NCBI GenBank assembly: GCA_004380135.1
Contig: QXCR01000006.1
Coordinates: 186,001-250,000 of the forward strand
Length of the DNA stretch: 64,000 nt
Direction of reading: 5' to 3'
DNA from: Stemphylium vesicarium
Taxonomy: Eukaryota; Ascomycota; Dothideomycetes; Pleosporales; Pleosporaceae
Shown here: in pieces, positions 1 to 13,046 of the stretch
Layout of the letters: every line of letters begins with the position of its first letter
How positions within the stretch are numbered: the stretch's first letter is position 1
The notes under the pieces: model-generated
Seen by the model: only the letters and a program-made list of their open reading frames with translations
Database searches by the model: none
What the model was told of the DNA's origin: nothing
Program-made: the position numbers and the translations under genes

Positions 1-462
1 ATTTCCTGACAACTGCATTTTGAATTGAGAGGAAGAACAATGCGGAATGAAGAATCAAAGTTGGACACGAAGGAGGGCCCTTATATCCACAGGGTGCCAG
101 GTCGTCACGTGAGGAGCTGTCCCTAACCCGGTATATGCAATCAGACTCGTACAGCACAGGGCACCACAACAAAACCACAAGACGACATGACATGTAAAGT
201 AAATAGTATAATACGATTGATAGCCTCTTACTTTTCCAGCTCAGATACCAGAGCATACTATCGAATACATGTACACAAGAAGAAGAAGAAAAAAAAAGAA
301 AACTCCAGGGTGAACACGTCTCTAGGACAAGTCACCCGATGCGATACTAAATACAGCTTAATTTTGAATACAACACAGGAAGGTAAAGTGCGCATATAAT
401 GCTCTACGACCATCTCTGACCCGACAAGGAAACTCGTCATCATAATCCCTCAACCCATCTTC
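1..462. other. Intergenic, downstream side of the channel gene
   Basis: No supportable gene. The only notable content is a purine-rich, A-dense tract at about 277-302. The short open frames crossing it are translations of that low-complexity run. Confidence 0.6.
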
Positions 463-3318
463 TTACTCGCGCTTGAACTGTTGGAACCCTTGCTGTGGCG
501 ATCCAGGGCTCCTATACGGATTGTTCGAGTTGGAAGCAGCTCGTGCGTGCGCGTTGGCATTCCATTGCCTCTCGCCCTCGTCCTCCTCTACTTGCGGAAC
601 GCGAGGCCGGCTGCGTGAGCGAGGCGGTGGCACCATGGTCTGGTATGAGTACTCCTCTACCTGGCCTGTTGAAATGGAGCTAGGTGAGCCAGGCGCGGTG
701 CTCCGAGGAGGCGGTGGCAAAGGACCCTGTGGTGGTGGCGCAAATGAGCTATGGCTGGCAGACGGTACTACGTGAAGTGGTAGCGGTGGCGGCGGGTTCT
801 GGCGAGTAGTCTCGACGGAGGAACGTGCACCATATGGTGACAACGTGGCACCGCCCTTCCGCTTCCCGACAGAGCTCGCCTTGCGCAACAGACCGCGGAC
901 TTCGTCAAGATCTGGCCTTTGGTCTGTGCTTGGGCGGCCAATAGTGCTAGTTTCGTCGCCACGCGCATCCCAGGTATCATCACGGATGGTGTCGAGACCT
1001 GGTCTGCGGTTGTTGAGTGCGCTAATAGCGTTGCCTTCTGTACTGATGCCAAGGTAGTCGGTGCCTGTGGATGCACCAGTGTCCTGCTCCTTGGACTGAT
1101 TGAGCGGGTGCAGACGGCCTGCGTCAGCAGTGTCCAGGTACTTTTGGTACGCAGCGATAGCTTCGGCTGGCGGGACGGCGACAGACCAAGTAGGCTTGTC
1201 TTGCGAACCAAGTGCAGCATCACCACCAGCTGGACCGTTGATTGGAACCTTGCGCAGAGCAACCACCAACGCGCACATGAACTTAGATCGGCGAGAGGCA
1301 CGAAGAGATTCGTTGGACCAGTTACTCTTGTGCCTGATTTCAACGCGGAGCTCCAGCTTGTTCATCTCAGCGATGCTGACAACCTCGATATCAATATCGG
1401 GGTGGAACTCGCGAGCGTTCGCGGGGTCCCGAACAAAGGCCGTCATCTCCAGCTTGAGCAAGTTGATGTCTTCGAAAGAAGTAGTGAAGTCGCAGAAAAC
1501 AGAAACCTGTTCTCGCATAGCCTTGCTTCGTGTGATATTCTCTACCCACAGCGAGTTCAGGACAATGTTGGGAATCTGCACAGTCTTGCCGTTGGTGACG
1601 CGCTTGAAGACAGTGTAAAGCAGCTGGATGTGTTCGACGGTAAGCTGCTCCGTGGTGATATCAACACGATCGCCAATATCGTAAGGGTGCTTGACGAAGA
1701 GGAAGATGCAGGAACCGAGAACTTCCTGGGCGGTAGTCGCGAATACGAAAGACAGCGAAAGAAGGGCGGTAGCGGATGTGGCCAGGGTAGCGCGGAATTC
1801 CGGAGCAAGGAAAGCGACGAAGACGAAGATACAAACGATGAGAGCGATTGTCATGATGAGACCGTCGAGGGCGTTAATAGCCTGGTCTACATCATGCATG
1901 CTGGAGTTGATCGACTTGCGTTGCCTGGCGTAGTCGGTAACGGTCAGGATCATCTCCTCCAAACTGATGTCACCGTTTCCATCACGGTCAATCGCAGCGA
2001 AACATTCCTCGGCTTCTTCTTGGCGACCAGGTCCCATTACTTCGACAAGATCTTCAAGGTAAAGCTCGTTCTTGCCTTCAACAACCATGGACATCCAGAT
2101 ACGCTTGGATAGCGCCTCAGCACTCTTGTTCCTCTCCAGGGCGGTGATGACGATGGAGTGAGCGGAATTGGTGTCAAACACCTTCTTGCCGGTGATTTCT
2201 GAAGCAATTGTACCGAAGACTGAAGTGATCTTATCACCAATACGACCGGCGTCTCTGCCGACCTCTTGGATGATACGCATGGGCGTGCGGCTACCGGAGC
2301 GACCATGCTTAGCCGTTCCCTTTTTGCTGCCAAAGCCGAGATCGAGAATTGTGTCCTGGATGATGTAGTCTTCCTCGGCAAACTCGTTGCAGTAGGCGGG
2401 GAACAGGGCGCGTGAAGTGTCATAAAGAACACCGAGGAGGTAGATGTTACGTTTCGACTCCTTGATCTTGTCATCAAACTGCTTGCGGTGATAGCTGATA
2501 CTAATAAGCTGGATCAAGACGCGTTCGGCGAGGATGATGATTGTGCAGACGAGGAGTGCGAGGAGGACGGATTGCATCGTGTTAATCCATCCTGGATACT
2601 TTTCACCAGTTCGGCCAGGAACCGGACGAACAAGCTATGTGGTGTTAGCAATGGTGCTGCACTGGATATAAGAAATACTTACAGCAGGGAACGTGGCTTG
2701 GTTTACAATCATCCATAGTACGAAAGAAAGAGGCTTCTCTACAGCCCTGAGAAGCTGCGCATATTTTCGGACACCAGGGCTAACAACACCAATCAAGAAC
2801 TCGAAGACCTTGGGAAGGAAGTGCGCCACGACCTTCATAACCCAGAAACTCAACCAGATGATCTCGATCCAGATCCAGAACTTCTTCTGGTTGGTGCCAC
2901 CAATGCCGCCCGTGATTGTACCAGTCTGCGAGAGAATAATGGGAATAGCCAGGAGAAGCGCAATGGGCGTAACATAGATGATGTAGCGGGTGACGATGCT
3001 CCAGTTCAAGATCCTGGTGTATATCCTGCCCATGCGGTTGAGAGCTGTCTTCTCCTCATTAACCTGAGGAGGGGGCAAAGGTGCGCCCGTTCGCGAATCT
3101 ACCACTGCCAGCTTCCTGCGCCCGCCGCGGGAGAACATGTGACCCTTCTCCGATTTCTCATTCTGGGATATGGGAGACGATTGCGTGGGGGTGTGACTGA
3201 CGACAGTCTGGAGGGGTATATCGGTGGTGCGGTTGTCCATGTTGCCGTTGTTTAGAGGCTGGAAGCCTTGGTTCGAGAGCCGAAAAGACCTATGAGAGGA
3301 GGATCGCTTGCTCGTCAT
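463..3318 (-). CDS. MscS-family mechanosensitive ion channel with EF-hand (Msy1/Msy2-like)
   Basis: Two exons, 3318-2683 and 2634-463, joined across a 48-bp phase-0 intron (GTAAGT donor at 2682, TAG acceptor at 2635), encode about 935 residues. Several hydrophobic helices lie in the first 310 residues. An EF-hand loop of the form DRDGNGDISLEE follows near residue 420. Next comes the MscS pore region, with an Ala/Ser-rich helix running into the FVKHPYDIGDRV motif and the beta-rich MscS domain. The last 250 residues are Ser/Pro/Arg-rich and look disordered. Fungal MscS-like proteins of this architecture (fission yeast Msy1 and Msy2) sit in the endoplasmic reticulum and help control calcium and volume during hypo-osmotic shock. 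The EF-hand suggests calcium feedback. The start is an ATG at 3318. Family assignment is firm; membrane location and gating are inferred from the family. Confidence 0.93.
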
Positions 3319-4990
3319 AAGGAAGATCTAGTATGAATTCGTGGGAGCAGTAATCGTTTAGCGCAAACGCACTGGCGGGGTCGTAAAAATGACGGCGTAC
3401 TCTATTATCCTTGGCGACAGGATACCGGCAGATTCGCTGGTGAAGAATGTGCGTCGAGCACCTTCACTTCGCGAGCCGAGGAGCGAGTGGTACAATGGAG
3501 TGACGCGTTAACGACAGCAATTGACTGAAGGCCAGCTGTCAATCTCTGTACACGGTAAAGGAAAAAAGGAAATATAGGAACGAGAGAAAAAGCTCTCGGG
3601 GACACGATGGCAGCAGAGTAGGGGAAAAAGAGCGAGTAAAGAAAGTTAGAAATGGCCCAGGAGGTTCTTTTGACGACGAAGCCTTAGTCCAGGGCCAGGC
3701 ATGCAGGGATGACTAGCGCGAAAGCCACAGTCAGGGATGTGAAACCCCGCTAACACCCGCCACAACGAATCACCGAGAGGATCCATCGTCACCGCTTGCT
3801 GCACATAAAACCGTCGGCCAGCGATCTAATTGCCATCAGTAGGCGGAGATTTAAGAAGCCGCTGCTCATAAGGAGACGGCTGCTGGATGCCCTGGAAGAG
3901 ACTTGTGCTTCGGTGTTTGGCCGCCCCTCGCGATGCCGGATGCGACCGTGAATCAAAGGATCGACTATCCCTGACGTTGATCAGATCTGGCCAAAGGCTC
4001 CAGCGAGGACGCGTATCGATAGCCCTCAACACTGGAAATGGGGCCGATGATGGAAATTTCACCATCAGAAACTGCCTGCGTCGTGTTCTACAGCTCGCCA
4101 GCCCACTTTCGAGCCGCTGTGGAGCGTGAGAATACGCATGATTGACATGTCGCTGCGTCACTTGTACACACCCTTCAGAACGACGCCCCACGTTATGACA
4201 TCGTCGGCTGAAACCTCGGGGGTATTTTGCGGCAGCAACATGGAGAGTTAATTGAAGCCGCTCAGACTACAAAGTGCAGCGACAGGTGCGCTGCCGACCT
4301 GGTGTATGCTGGCTCGAAGCGGCAAAAGACGAATCAGGGCCTTTTCCCAGGAAAACTGCACCGACGGTCGACTCGTACTCGGCGTTGCGCTTTGCAGTCT
4401 ATCCATTGATATCATTGAAAGTCCCACCCCATCGCGTATCCCCGGGTGGAGGCTTCCCCAAATCGAGATGCTGTCCACGTAATCGCTACCCCTGTTGGGG
4501 CGCATCTCGTACCTGTTTCAGCCGCACAACGGCGCTGTCAGGCACACGTTGCTTTTGACTGGTTGCAGGCCTGTGGCGTCTAGATCACGACTGTGCTCGG
4601 TGAATGCAACTGCTTGCAACTGTATTCACAGCGACGTCCAAAGCGTGCATAGAAGGGATGATGGAAGCATGGCAATGGAGCTACTCGCCCTATTCTTAGC
4701 ATTGCCGATCCCGAGGTAAAGCTCTATCGATCAACCGCTAAAAGTACCCACAAGCCAGGGTCCACGTCGCTACCATCACCACCCGAGCATTGTCAGGCCT
4801 CCACATGTTTTTCTTGAAAATACGATCGACAACGCACATTGCGACAATCACGTCAAGTGATCGCAGCGCGGGGACAAGCACTGTGCACATGTTTGTGCAA
4901 GCGTCCCGAAAATCTCAAGAGAACCATTCTTGCGTAATAGTGTAGATCAGGCGACCCGCCTGGTTGATGACCTCAATGCATTGTACATAT
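3319..4990. other. Intergenic, about 1.7 kb
   Basis: Contains the upstream region of the channel gene and the downstream region of the AIM6-like gene. Open frames of 60-121 codons occur on both strands, but none shows a recognisable domain or convincing splice pattern. Confidence 0.5.
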
Positions 4991-6359
4991 CTAGCTGTTA
5001 CCACATAATGCAATGCCCGCGACAACGCACCATCCCCAATTCCACCTCGTTGCACTCACAAGGTCATCGACATTCAACACGCCGGTGTCGACATCCATCA
5101 AGTGCTTCCAGACCTCATCCCGCCTACCGATAGGCCAGCTTGGAGTATCCCAGTATCTACTTTTCAATCCCTTGTCTTGTGCCACCTTGACTTGCTCGCG
5201 AGCAGCATCAATCTGCGATGATGACATTCTGTTGAACCATAGCTTGCCAACCGCGCCCCGGATAGGAGCGGACGCGTAGTAGGTGTTTGTTGAGTTATAC
5301 TTTGGTTCGGCTACCGAGAGAAGAGGAGCATCGAAGAAGATGTAGCGATTGGTATCGTAGCGTTGGATAATGTCAAAAGGCGCGTTTCCCGTACCAACTA
5401 TGGTGAGAGGCCCCTGGTGGAGTGTTTCACCATCGTAGCGTGTCAGCAAGTCCTTCTCGCGTAGGGGTGCAAGCTGTTGGAGGAGGACTGGCCATGTCGT
5501 TGCGCCATCTGATTTGAAGTCGATTACCAACACCACAGCAATGCTGGGATCTGAATCGAATACTCCAGTCATTCTGTCAGCATCGCCCGCTGTCGTTACA
5601 TTCCGTCTATCGAGAATGTTGGTCAAGGGATCCAGATACAGGCTTCTTAGTGTGCGCTCCCGTGTGGTAGACTTCCAAGAGTGGCTGACCAGTAGCTCTT
5701 CATCATCCGTCAACCAAATGTCTGCTTCCACACTGACACAGCCCGCCGCTAGTGCTGCATACAAGGGAACGGCCCGCCAGTAATCGTTGTGGGAGTGGCA
5801 GCTTTTGGGTACGATATCGCGGCTGAAGTCGTCTCTCCATTCGAATTGAAAAGTACCTTTGGAGTCGGGTTCTTTCCAAGTTTCGACAATGTATTGGAGA
5901 CCTTTGTTGCTCGGTGGAGGGGCGAGGCGCAGCAATAGGGTTGTAACAAGGGCGATATATACACTGGTGCTTGTTATTCTGGGTACACTTTTTGGATGCA
6001 GAGCATGCATACCCTCCAGCGATGGCACCAAAAACCGTCAGTACAACAGCACCGATGCTTATCCAGCGACACCGTAATCTTCTTCGTAACCTTCTCTCCG
6101 ATACTGTCTCTCCCTGATGCCGTGGTCCTAGACCACATATGCTGAATATGCCTTGTGGAGATACGAATGCAGTGCGCCGGTACCACGGTTTCTGGCCGTC
6201 GAGCTCTTGTAGACTGATAGCATTGGATTCCCGACTTGAAGCCTCACTCTCATGATCGTGGAAACTCCCTGCGGCTGTAGAGTGATTGGGCATTCTTGCG
6301 TGTAGTGATCCGACGTCTACTTCGAAGTCCGCTTTCTCCGGGTTTGATAACTGCATCAT
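4991..6359 (-). CDS. AIM6-like PLC/GDPD-type phosphodiesterase, membrane anchored
   Basis: Two exons, 6359-5963 and 5901-4991, give about 435 residues. The first exon has a polar N-terminus, an Arg-rich stretch and one transmembrane segment near residues 99-117. The second carries the conserved CHSHNDYWRAVPLYAAL segment, followed by VEADIWL and ELLVSHS, which mark the TIM-barrel phosphodiesterase fold of the yeast AIM6 (altered inheritance of mitochondria 6) family. The substrate of this family is not known. The intron is placed at 5902-5962 (61 bp). A donor 24 bp further upstream would also keep frame, so the exact junction is uncertain. The start is the first ATG of an ATG-ATG pair. The open frame continues upstream without another convincing start. 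The downstream frame begins with TTG, not ATG, so it is not a separate gene. Confidence 0.82.
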
Positions 6360-8382
6360 TATCAGCCTTTGATAAGTAAAGAGATAAACTGTGTATGCGT
6401 GGATGATGAAGCATGCCCGTATTCCTAACAATGAGCTGGAGCATATCTTCCGGTCCAATGTGACCACGTCTTGAGCTGCGATATGCGACCACGCTCGTAG
6501 GATAGCACAATACGTGATCATACACTAATTCCACAGCAGGAAAATCCCCAAAAAACGCTGACAACGTACCTTTTGCTCTGTTCTTCGACTTCCAAGTCTC
6601 GTTGATCCGATATCGAGTGACCCCCTCATTCACGACTCCCCCATGACGATAAATACTCCTCGCCGCACGCAGCTCCAGCTCTCAATTCGCATGTGCCTCA
6701 CCACCGGAGTGTTTGTTTACCTCTCACTCCGGGAGCAGAGTCGCGCACGCGTAAGCTGCATCACGATCTTCTTCTCCAGAACCCCATCTACCACACTCCA
6801 ACATGGCCATCGTGTCTGCCTTGGCCATGATAAAACGAGTTACGCATCACCTTTCCAACGCACAGTCACGTATTCGTAAGCTCTTCCATTCGAGTCTCCT
6901 ATCCAGAGACTCCGACTCCACGGGCTCGAGTATGCCAATTGTGGCTGCGTTGTACTCGGTGCTCGTACAACTGGAGGGTAGGACACGGTGAGGACCGTGA
7001 CACAGGTGTTTTCGGCGATTCTACGTGAGTCGTTAGCGAAGGAAGACGAAAAAGCTTCTTTCCCCGGCGAAGCTTCTACCCGTGTTTAGCGAACATTGTT
7101 GCTGCCTTTGAGGTGGTACGATAAAGTGGAAGTAGTGGGTCAAGGAGGTCAAGCGTGGCTGTGGCGCAGCTTCGACAAAGCTTGGGGAGCTTTTTTTCTT
7201 AGAGCCCTTCTCTTGAACTTTACGTACGTAGACAAAGTCGTCGAGACAACGATGCAACAACATTATAGAAGTTTGGTACACCAGCTAAGCCTCGCCCCGT
7301 GGGATTCATTTTTTTGGTACCAGGCCGCGTACCTAGCTGCCGCTGTTGCGTGACATCTGACATGGCGCCATCGCCAGCACTTCGGCGTACCTCTCGAAAC
7401 GCCCGTCCCCATCTTCACCAGGTAACGATACACCACGATTCGACGATATCAAGCCCAATGGTGTTGACCCTCATCCACACGCACCAGCGCACAATCCACA
7501 AGCTCGCTGTGTCGCCAAAAAAGCACTACCGTCCCGCATAATCACCCGTTTCCCATTCTCCAATTGCGCCGCCGGGGCGCTGATCCGCCAGCCTCGCTGG
7601 CAACGTGGGGCACGCGCTCACGCGGGCAGGCAGCTCTAGACCCGACCAGGCTTAGACGCTGTGGAGACGGCGTGGACCTAAGCTCCAAAGTCCATGTTTC
7701 GAGAGGAAACTACAGGCTAACAACCCACAGCCGAGCACATCAATACCACACCGACAATCCATCACACGATTTTTTTCTGCTGTGCCGTGCCGTCGCGGCC
7801 GGGGTCACGGCGTTGTGGGGAGACTGACATTCCCTTGGTATGTTTTCTTCGCGGCAGGTGATTGCGAAGCTGCGCGCGGAAAACAGGTGATGACAATGTG
7901 ATTGTGAGGTGTTACAAAGACCACTTTGACATTGTTTTCTCTGTTATCGATAATCTTGACGATTGTCCTAGGGAACGATTAGGCATAGTAGGTATGCAGC
8001 TGAGATTCTGTATGTGAGTGTGCTGCTGCTGCCAACGGATCTGGATCTTCACCGACACTTCACCCTACATATCAACAAAAACCCCATAAACAAAAGCCCA
8101 ACCAGCCTCGTGTATTTTGCTTTTTTCTCCCCTTTTCACCTGTCGCATATAAGAAGGAGCTGAGATATCGCAATTCACATTGTATACGTACACCTGAACA
8201 TCTCCCTCTACACGGTCCCTTCGCTCCTCTTCGCTAGCACCGCACCGCACCAACCTCACACGAGCTCCACTCCACGCAACCCACCACGCGCCAACCCGCG
8301 AACCCAAGCCAGCACTCAGCCCAAACCCCAACGAGTCATCCCCTCCATACAGAAATCAAACTATACATCCATCCAGCTCAAA
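6360..8382. other. Intergenic, about 2 kb, upstream of two divergent genes
   Basis: No domain-bearing frame is visible. The last 250 bases look like a promoter and leader for the small gene at 8383: a TATA-like CATATAAG near 8146 is followed by a long pyrimidine-rich, C-rich leader to about 8380. Confidence 0.45.
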
Positions 8383-8592
8383 ATGGCCAAAGACTCCTCC
8401 TTCCGCATCTGCATCGCCTTCCTCCTCATCGTGCAAATCGCCTGCTGGACCTTGACTCTGCTCGACCTGCTGCACCCAGGCAAGCCGCACGCCATCATGC
8501 GCACAACTATGGATCTGGTGTCGATTTTCTTCACGAGGCAGAGCAGCAGCGCTATGCTGAGTTATCGCGATATCAAGGCGTTGGTGTACTGA
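8383..8592 (+). CDS. Possible small membrane protein, 69 residues
   Basis: A single-exon frame starts at an ATG in a good fungal context (CTCAAAATGGCC). It is preceded by a TATA-like element about 235 bases upstream and a C-rich leader. The protein has a short polar N-terminus, one strongly hydrophobic segment at about residues 8-28, and a polar C-terminal half ending in a Tyr. No family is recognised. The length and lack of homology evidence leave open that this is non-coding. The start context and promoter layout are what support it. Confidence 0.4.
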   Translation: MAKDSSFRICIAFLLIVQIACWTLTLLDLLHPGKPHAIMRTTMDLVSIFFTRQSSSAMLSYRDIKALVY

Positions 8593-9399
8593 ATGAATGA
8601 GGAGGCATGGATATATGGGACTACAGGAAGATTAGGATACGCATGAGGACATGAGCACGTTATGAACGGCATTTACGACTGTGACGATGGGATGATATGA
8701 TAAAGGCTACGACGGCATGATACGGCTTTATGCTTTAAGCTGTTGAAAGTCGGTAGAGGAATGCATCGGCTGTCCGTCTATGCGACACCGCGATGAAGCG
8801 AGGACAGGGAAGACAGGGAACGGAGGCACCGAGTCGCGGAGCCGAGTCGCGGAGAGCGAGGGAGAAGGGTAAAAAGGTACACCACCATGAAGGCACCATG
8901 CGAAGAACAACAGACTGTTACTGGGAGCTTTCTGGATGAAGTTTCGCACAAATTGAATACCATTCCATTCTACATCCACAAACGGATATGGATATATACA
9001 CTTTGAATGATACCTAGTGCCTATTGACCGAAAAAAAAGCCAACTTATTGTTCTCCTTCTTCGTCTTCTCTCCCCCAAGTTGATCCAGGTCTCGCCCAGC
9101 TTGCCCTGGTCCAATCAACCAATATCAATGACAATTTCCCCCATCCTTCAAGGATGTTTACATGTATATGTATCCGTGTAACCCCTTTCATACACCCACC
9201 CCCCCATTGCACGAATATGACTGGAATCAAAGGAAACGATAGCGATTGTTGCTGATTCGAAGAGCAGGAACGCTCGCTCGTTTGAAGAGATGCACCGTTA
9301 CTCCGCTACGCCGTGTAAACACCGATGGGAATGCAAGTGAGAAGAGTCATCTGAAATGATACATAGGAAATAATGGTGTCGTTGGTGTGGGTAGAGGGT
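8593..9399. other. Intergenic, about 0.8 kb, between converging genes
   Basis: No gene is visible. A 10-base unit GAGTCGCGGA occurs twice in near-tandem around 8829-8852. The remaining frames are short and lack domains. Confidence 0.5.
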
Positions 9400-12041
9400 T
9401 TATTGGGTAGCCTGGTGATTGATCTCGTGCATCATGCTTACTTCTCCAAGATGCTTTTGATCGATATGAGCGTTTTCGTCTGAAAGATACTGGACGGGAG
9501 CCGGGCTGATCTCATCATCGTCATCGCGGGTACCAGAGGCTTTTGATGTCTCTTCTTCTGGTTTGAGCGTCATCGTACTCTCAGCTAATGGATCTGAAGC
9601 TTTCGTCTCATCGGCCGTTGAATGCTCAGGTGCCTTGCCGTTTGCATTGTTTGATTTTGACTCCGTGTTCGCATCTCCAACGTCCTCAATATACTGAGGC
9701 TTGTTTTCGCTCTTGTTCTCGTCTTCCGGCGTGATGGCTTTTGTAAGACTCTGGAAGTTGAACATGGGCTCTGTGCTATTCGAATCTTGTGGTGGAGTTT
9801 CAGCTTGGTTCAAACTTACACCAGAGTTATTTGGACTGGGCTCATATGAAGAACCGGGTGCGAGGTTGTTCTGGCTTTCTTGTGGGAGAGAGTTCTGGTA
9901 GGACTCAGAGTACGAAGATGCAGACGAAGAGGCGTTTGAGAGATTCCGCAGCATAGCGCGGTGTTGCTGCTGCTGCTCACCATGTGGATCTAGTGTTGCA
10001 GGCTGGGCGGAGTCGGAAGTTTCTCGCTGAATCTGTGCGCGGCTGGCTTCGAGATGTCTTTGAGGATCGTCCTTGGTAGCGGGGGTGTTGAGAGTTGACG
10101 TCGGCTCTGACATGGGGTTGAAACCACCAGCACCACCAGATCGATCAATTCCTTTGCCTTTACCAGCGGCGCTCGAGCTTCCAGCTTCCGTATCGTCATT
10201 ACCGTCAATGTCTATAGGGTGGAAGCCGCTGCCAATGTTGCGTTGGGCCTTTGCGACCTTCTTGATCTCCTTGGCCTTCTTCTTTCCCTCTTTCTTGGCT
10301 TCTTTCGCGGCGTCCTTTTCGTTTTTCTTCTTACGCTCCTCTTCGGCTGCCAGACTGAGGCGAATAGCCTCCATCATCATAAGATCTTCAAGGTCGTCAA
10401 GTCTGTTGCCTCTTCTTGAGCTGAGACGATTGGGGAACAGGTCGTTCGATCCACTCGGTTGGCCTGAAGAGCTTTCGCCTTCACGACGCGGTGTTCCGTT
10501 TCCGCTGCTACCACCGCTATCGCCGGTGAATATGCGCCTTCTTCTGCCGATGCCAAACCGGCTCTCCCCTTGCGGCAGGTTGCCCATCATGTAGGCGGCG
10601 TTGTGCAAGGCCGTGGCTGCAGCGGCCCTGCGTAAAGCATGGGACTTCGCATCGGCAAGCTTCTTTGCCCAATCAGGTCGCACCATGTCCGTTGTGACCA
10701 CCGTCTTGTCGTTGACTGCAAGGGAGGTGGCTCTTCTCCGGCCTGGCCCAGCCGCGCTTGGTGAGTTCAAGGATGAAGTGGAGGACATTGCGGATGTTGC
10801 GTTGCCCGTGTTAGCTGAGCCCTGTCCATTGTAAATCAGCCCTCTTCTGAAGGGCGGTGGCTCGTATGTTACTCCAAACTCTGTCTGTGTGCAGTAGGGG
10901 CAGGCAGCTGCCTCTGACACCAACTGAACCTCCTCATCTGCATCAGCTGGTGGCGGGCTTTCAGCGCCAGGCTCTCCGTGGTGCTCTGGGGGATGCGGAT
11001 CAGGTCGCTTGATTTGTACAAAGCATTCAGAGCAAATGGGCTGATCGCAACAACGTGTCTTGTTAAGATATGGTGGGTAATACATGAAGCAGATTGGGCA
11101 TTCTGACGCGTTCTTGTACAGGAAGGCCTCGAGTCGTTGGCCATTGACGTAGGGGTCCTTGGGCAGTTGTAATTCTTGTGGTGCCATGTCCGCTTGCGAC
11201 GCATTGCGGGAGCCGGTTGCGAGAGAGGCGAGTGTTTTGGCACGTCCACGGAAGAAAGGCGACGAAGTGGAGTTGTTTGCGATCGGCGACGTGGGCGAGG
11301 GGAGGGAGAAGGTAGGTTGTGACGGGGACAGACCGCCCGCTCGCTCTGGCTCCTGAGACATGGATCGTGAGCCCATGGGCACGGTGACCTTGTTCAGGTT
11401 TGGCTCCGAGCTACGGGGCCCCCATGCTGGACTGAGGTGGGTGTTTGTGCGGGGCGGCTCTTCGGGAGGGATGTCGTCGGCAGCCGGCAGCGGACGACCA
11501 TTGACGACTTCGACGAGCTGGTGTTCGGTCCAAGTATCTTCGTGGTCGTCGAGACCCCGCCAGAAAGGAGCAAGTCGGCGTTCAATCTAGCACGTGTAAG
11601 TTGTTGTTGCTCGGTCAATACAATGCGTGGAGGCCATACCTGTAACTGCCGCACCGTCGGCTTGCTGAAATCCTCAGGTCCAGTGTAGACGCCGAGTGTG
11701 ACGAGATATCCTCCGTCCACGCCCTCTTCTTTCAGACTTCTTTCCCGCTCCTGCGCCCGAAGAAGCCGATCTCTCTCCAGCTTGCGGGCCTCTCTCTCAG
11801 CCTTGGTTTCGCGTCGCGGCTCGAGGGCGGGATCCCGCTCGACATTGTCCCCAGAACGAATGCCCAGGAAGGACAGGTCCGGGCGGCTGCCTCTGTCCCT
11901 TCTCGAATTGCCGTAGGGATTGTTGGCCGACCTGTCCTGGGCGGGTCCGGCGGTGGTGGGAGAGGAGACGTTGTGGGCGCTGGACCGGCGGCCGTGGCCT
12001 CTCCTCTCGGGCTGCGACTCTTTGCCCTGCGAATTACCCAT
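9400..12041 (-). CDS. SIP5: SIP5-like protein (SNF1-interacting family) with C2C2-type zinc finger
   Basis: Two exons, 12041-11640 and 11586-9400, joined by a 53-bp phase-0 intron, encode about 862 residues. The N-terminus (MGNSQGKE) has a Gly at position 2, so N-myristoylation is possible. The segment around the splice site, ending exon 1 with FSKPTVRQLQ and continuing IERRLAPFWRGL, is typical of the SIP5 family. A zinc-binding region follows with the motifs CPICFMYYPP, CCDQPICSECF and CPYC. The rest is Ser/Asn/Glu-rich and probably disordered, with a Lys-rich helical stretch of repeated KKE/KEAKK near the centre. Yeast Sip5 binds the Snf1 kinase and its Reg1/Glc7 phosphatase and has a role in glucose response. 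A similar role here is inference. Confidence 0.85.
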
Positions 12042-13046
12042 GATGGGGAAAGATGGATGGAGGAGGAATAGCGATGTCGACGGCGAAGCGGATCGCGCCG
12101 GGCTCGTTGTCAGGCGGCCCGTGGATGCCCAAGAGCCGTGTACTTCGTCTGTGCGGGCAGGGATGCGGTGGCTATCGCGATAAGTAGCGAGTGGAGGGTG
12201 GTGAGTGTTGTCTGGTGGGCGATAGCCAGTGTCACAAGGACATGGAGACTGGGGGACCTGGCCGCTGTTGGCCCTTTCCTTATTCGCGCCTCAAGAAACG
12301 CGGCCGACGTGTGATGGCAGTCGCGATCGACAGTAGGGGCGCATGGGCAGCGAGGGCCGAGGGAGCAATCGTGGACGCAGCGCTGGCGACGGGTGCTGGT
12401 GTTGAGGAGGGATTCCTGGATGATGTCGTTTCTTGGCAGCAGCAGGCCGACGCCGTCGATCGTCGACTACCTTGCGTATCGAGGTATGATGTTAGGGCCG
12501 AATGGGCGGATGGGCATAAATCAGGCTTTGGGCGCAGCCTCGGGCATGTCAGCTCAGCATTCATTCACACCGCACCGTCGATTGCGACAAATCTCGGGGC
12601 GCCTGAACGAGTGAGAGAGATGGAGACTTGAAGACAATAAACAGGCTGGCGGGAAGCTCCTGCCCAGTTGCATGCAGCCAGCGGCCTAGAGCTACTGAAG
12701 CTTCCAAGCTTGCCCAGCTGTGCCGGTTAGCCCGCGCCGCCCCCATACCAGGAACACGATCCCCCTCCCCCAGCCGCTCAACCAACATCGCTTCACTTTT
12801 GCATACGCGTTCAGAGCAAATTTTGCCGCTGCCATCATCACTGTACTGCCTGACCCTTATACTCGCTACCATGGCATACAGTTGGGCGACACGTGAGCAT
12901 TACCCATCCCCGCCCGAATGCGGGGCTCCAGACGCAACACTTGGTCATTGGAGTTGCATAACTTTTTGCTTACTACAGCCCTTCACATGCTGCCTACTGC
13001 TAGCCTCATCACTACCTCATCTCCCGAAGCCGACCTCCATCTCATG
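12042..13046. other. Intergenic, about 1 kb
   Basis: Upstream region of the SIP5-like gene and downstream region of the epimerase gene, both on the minus strand. Frames of up to 146 codons occur, but they have no domain and no coherent splice pattern. Confidence 0.5.

Noticed and set aside
919..2112. 397-codon plus-strand frame
   Set aside because: It is the antisense shadow of the MscS-type channel, whose protein has clear family motifs.
4991..6031. Single-exon reading of the AIM6-like gene starting at 6031
   Set aside because: Its first codon is TTG and it lacks the membrane segment encoded by the upstream exon; splicing at 5902-5962 gives a better product.
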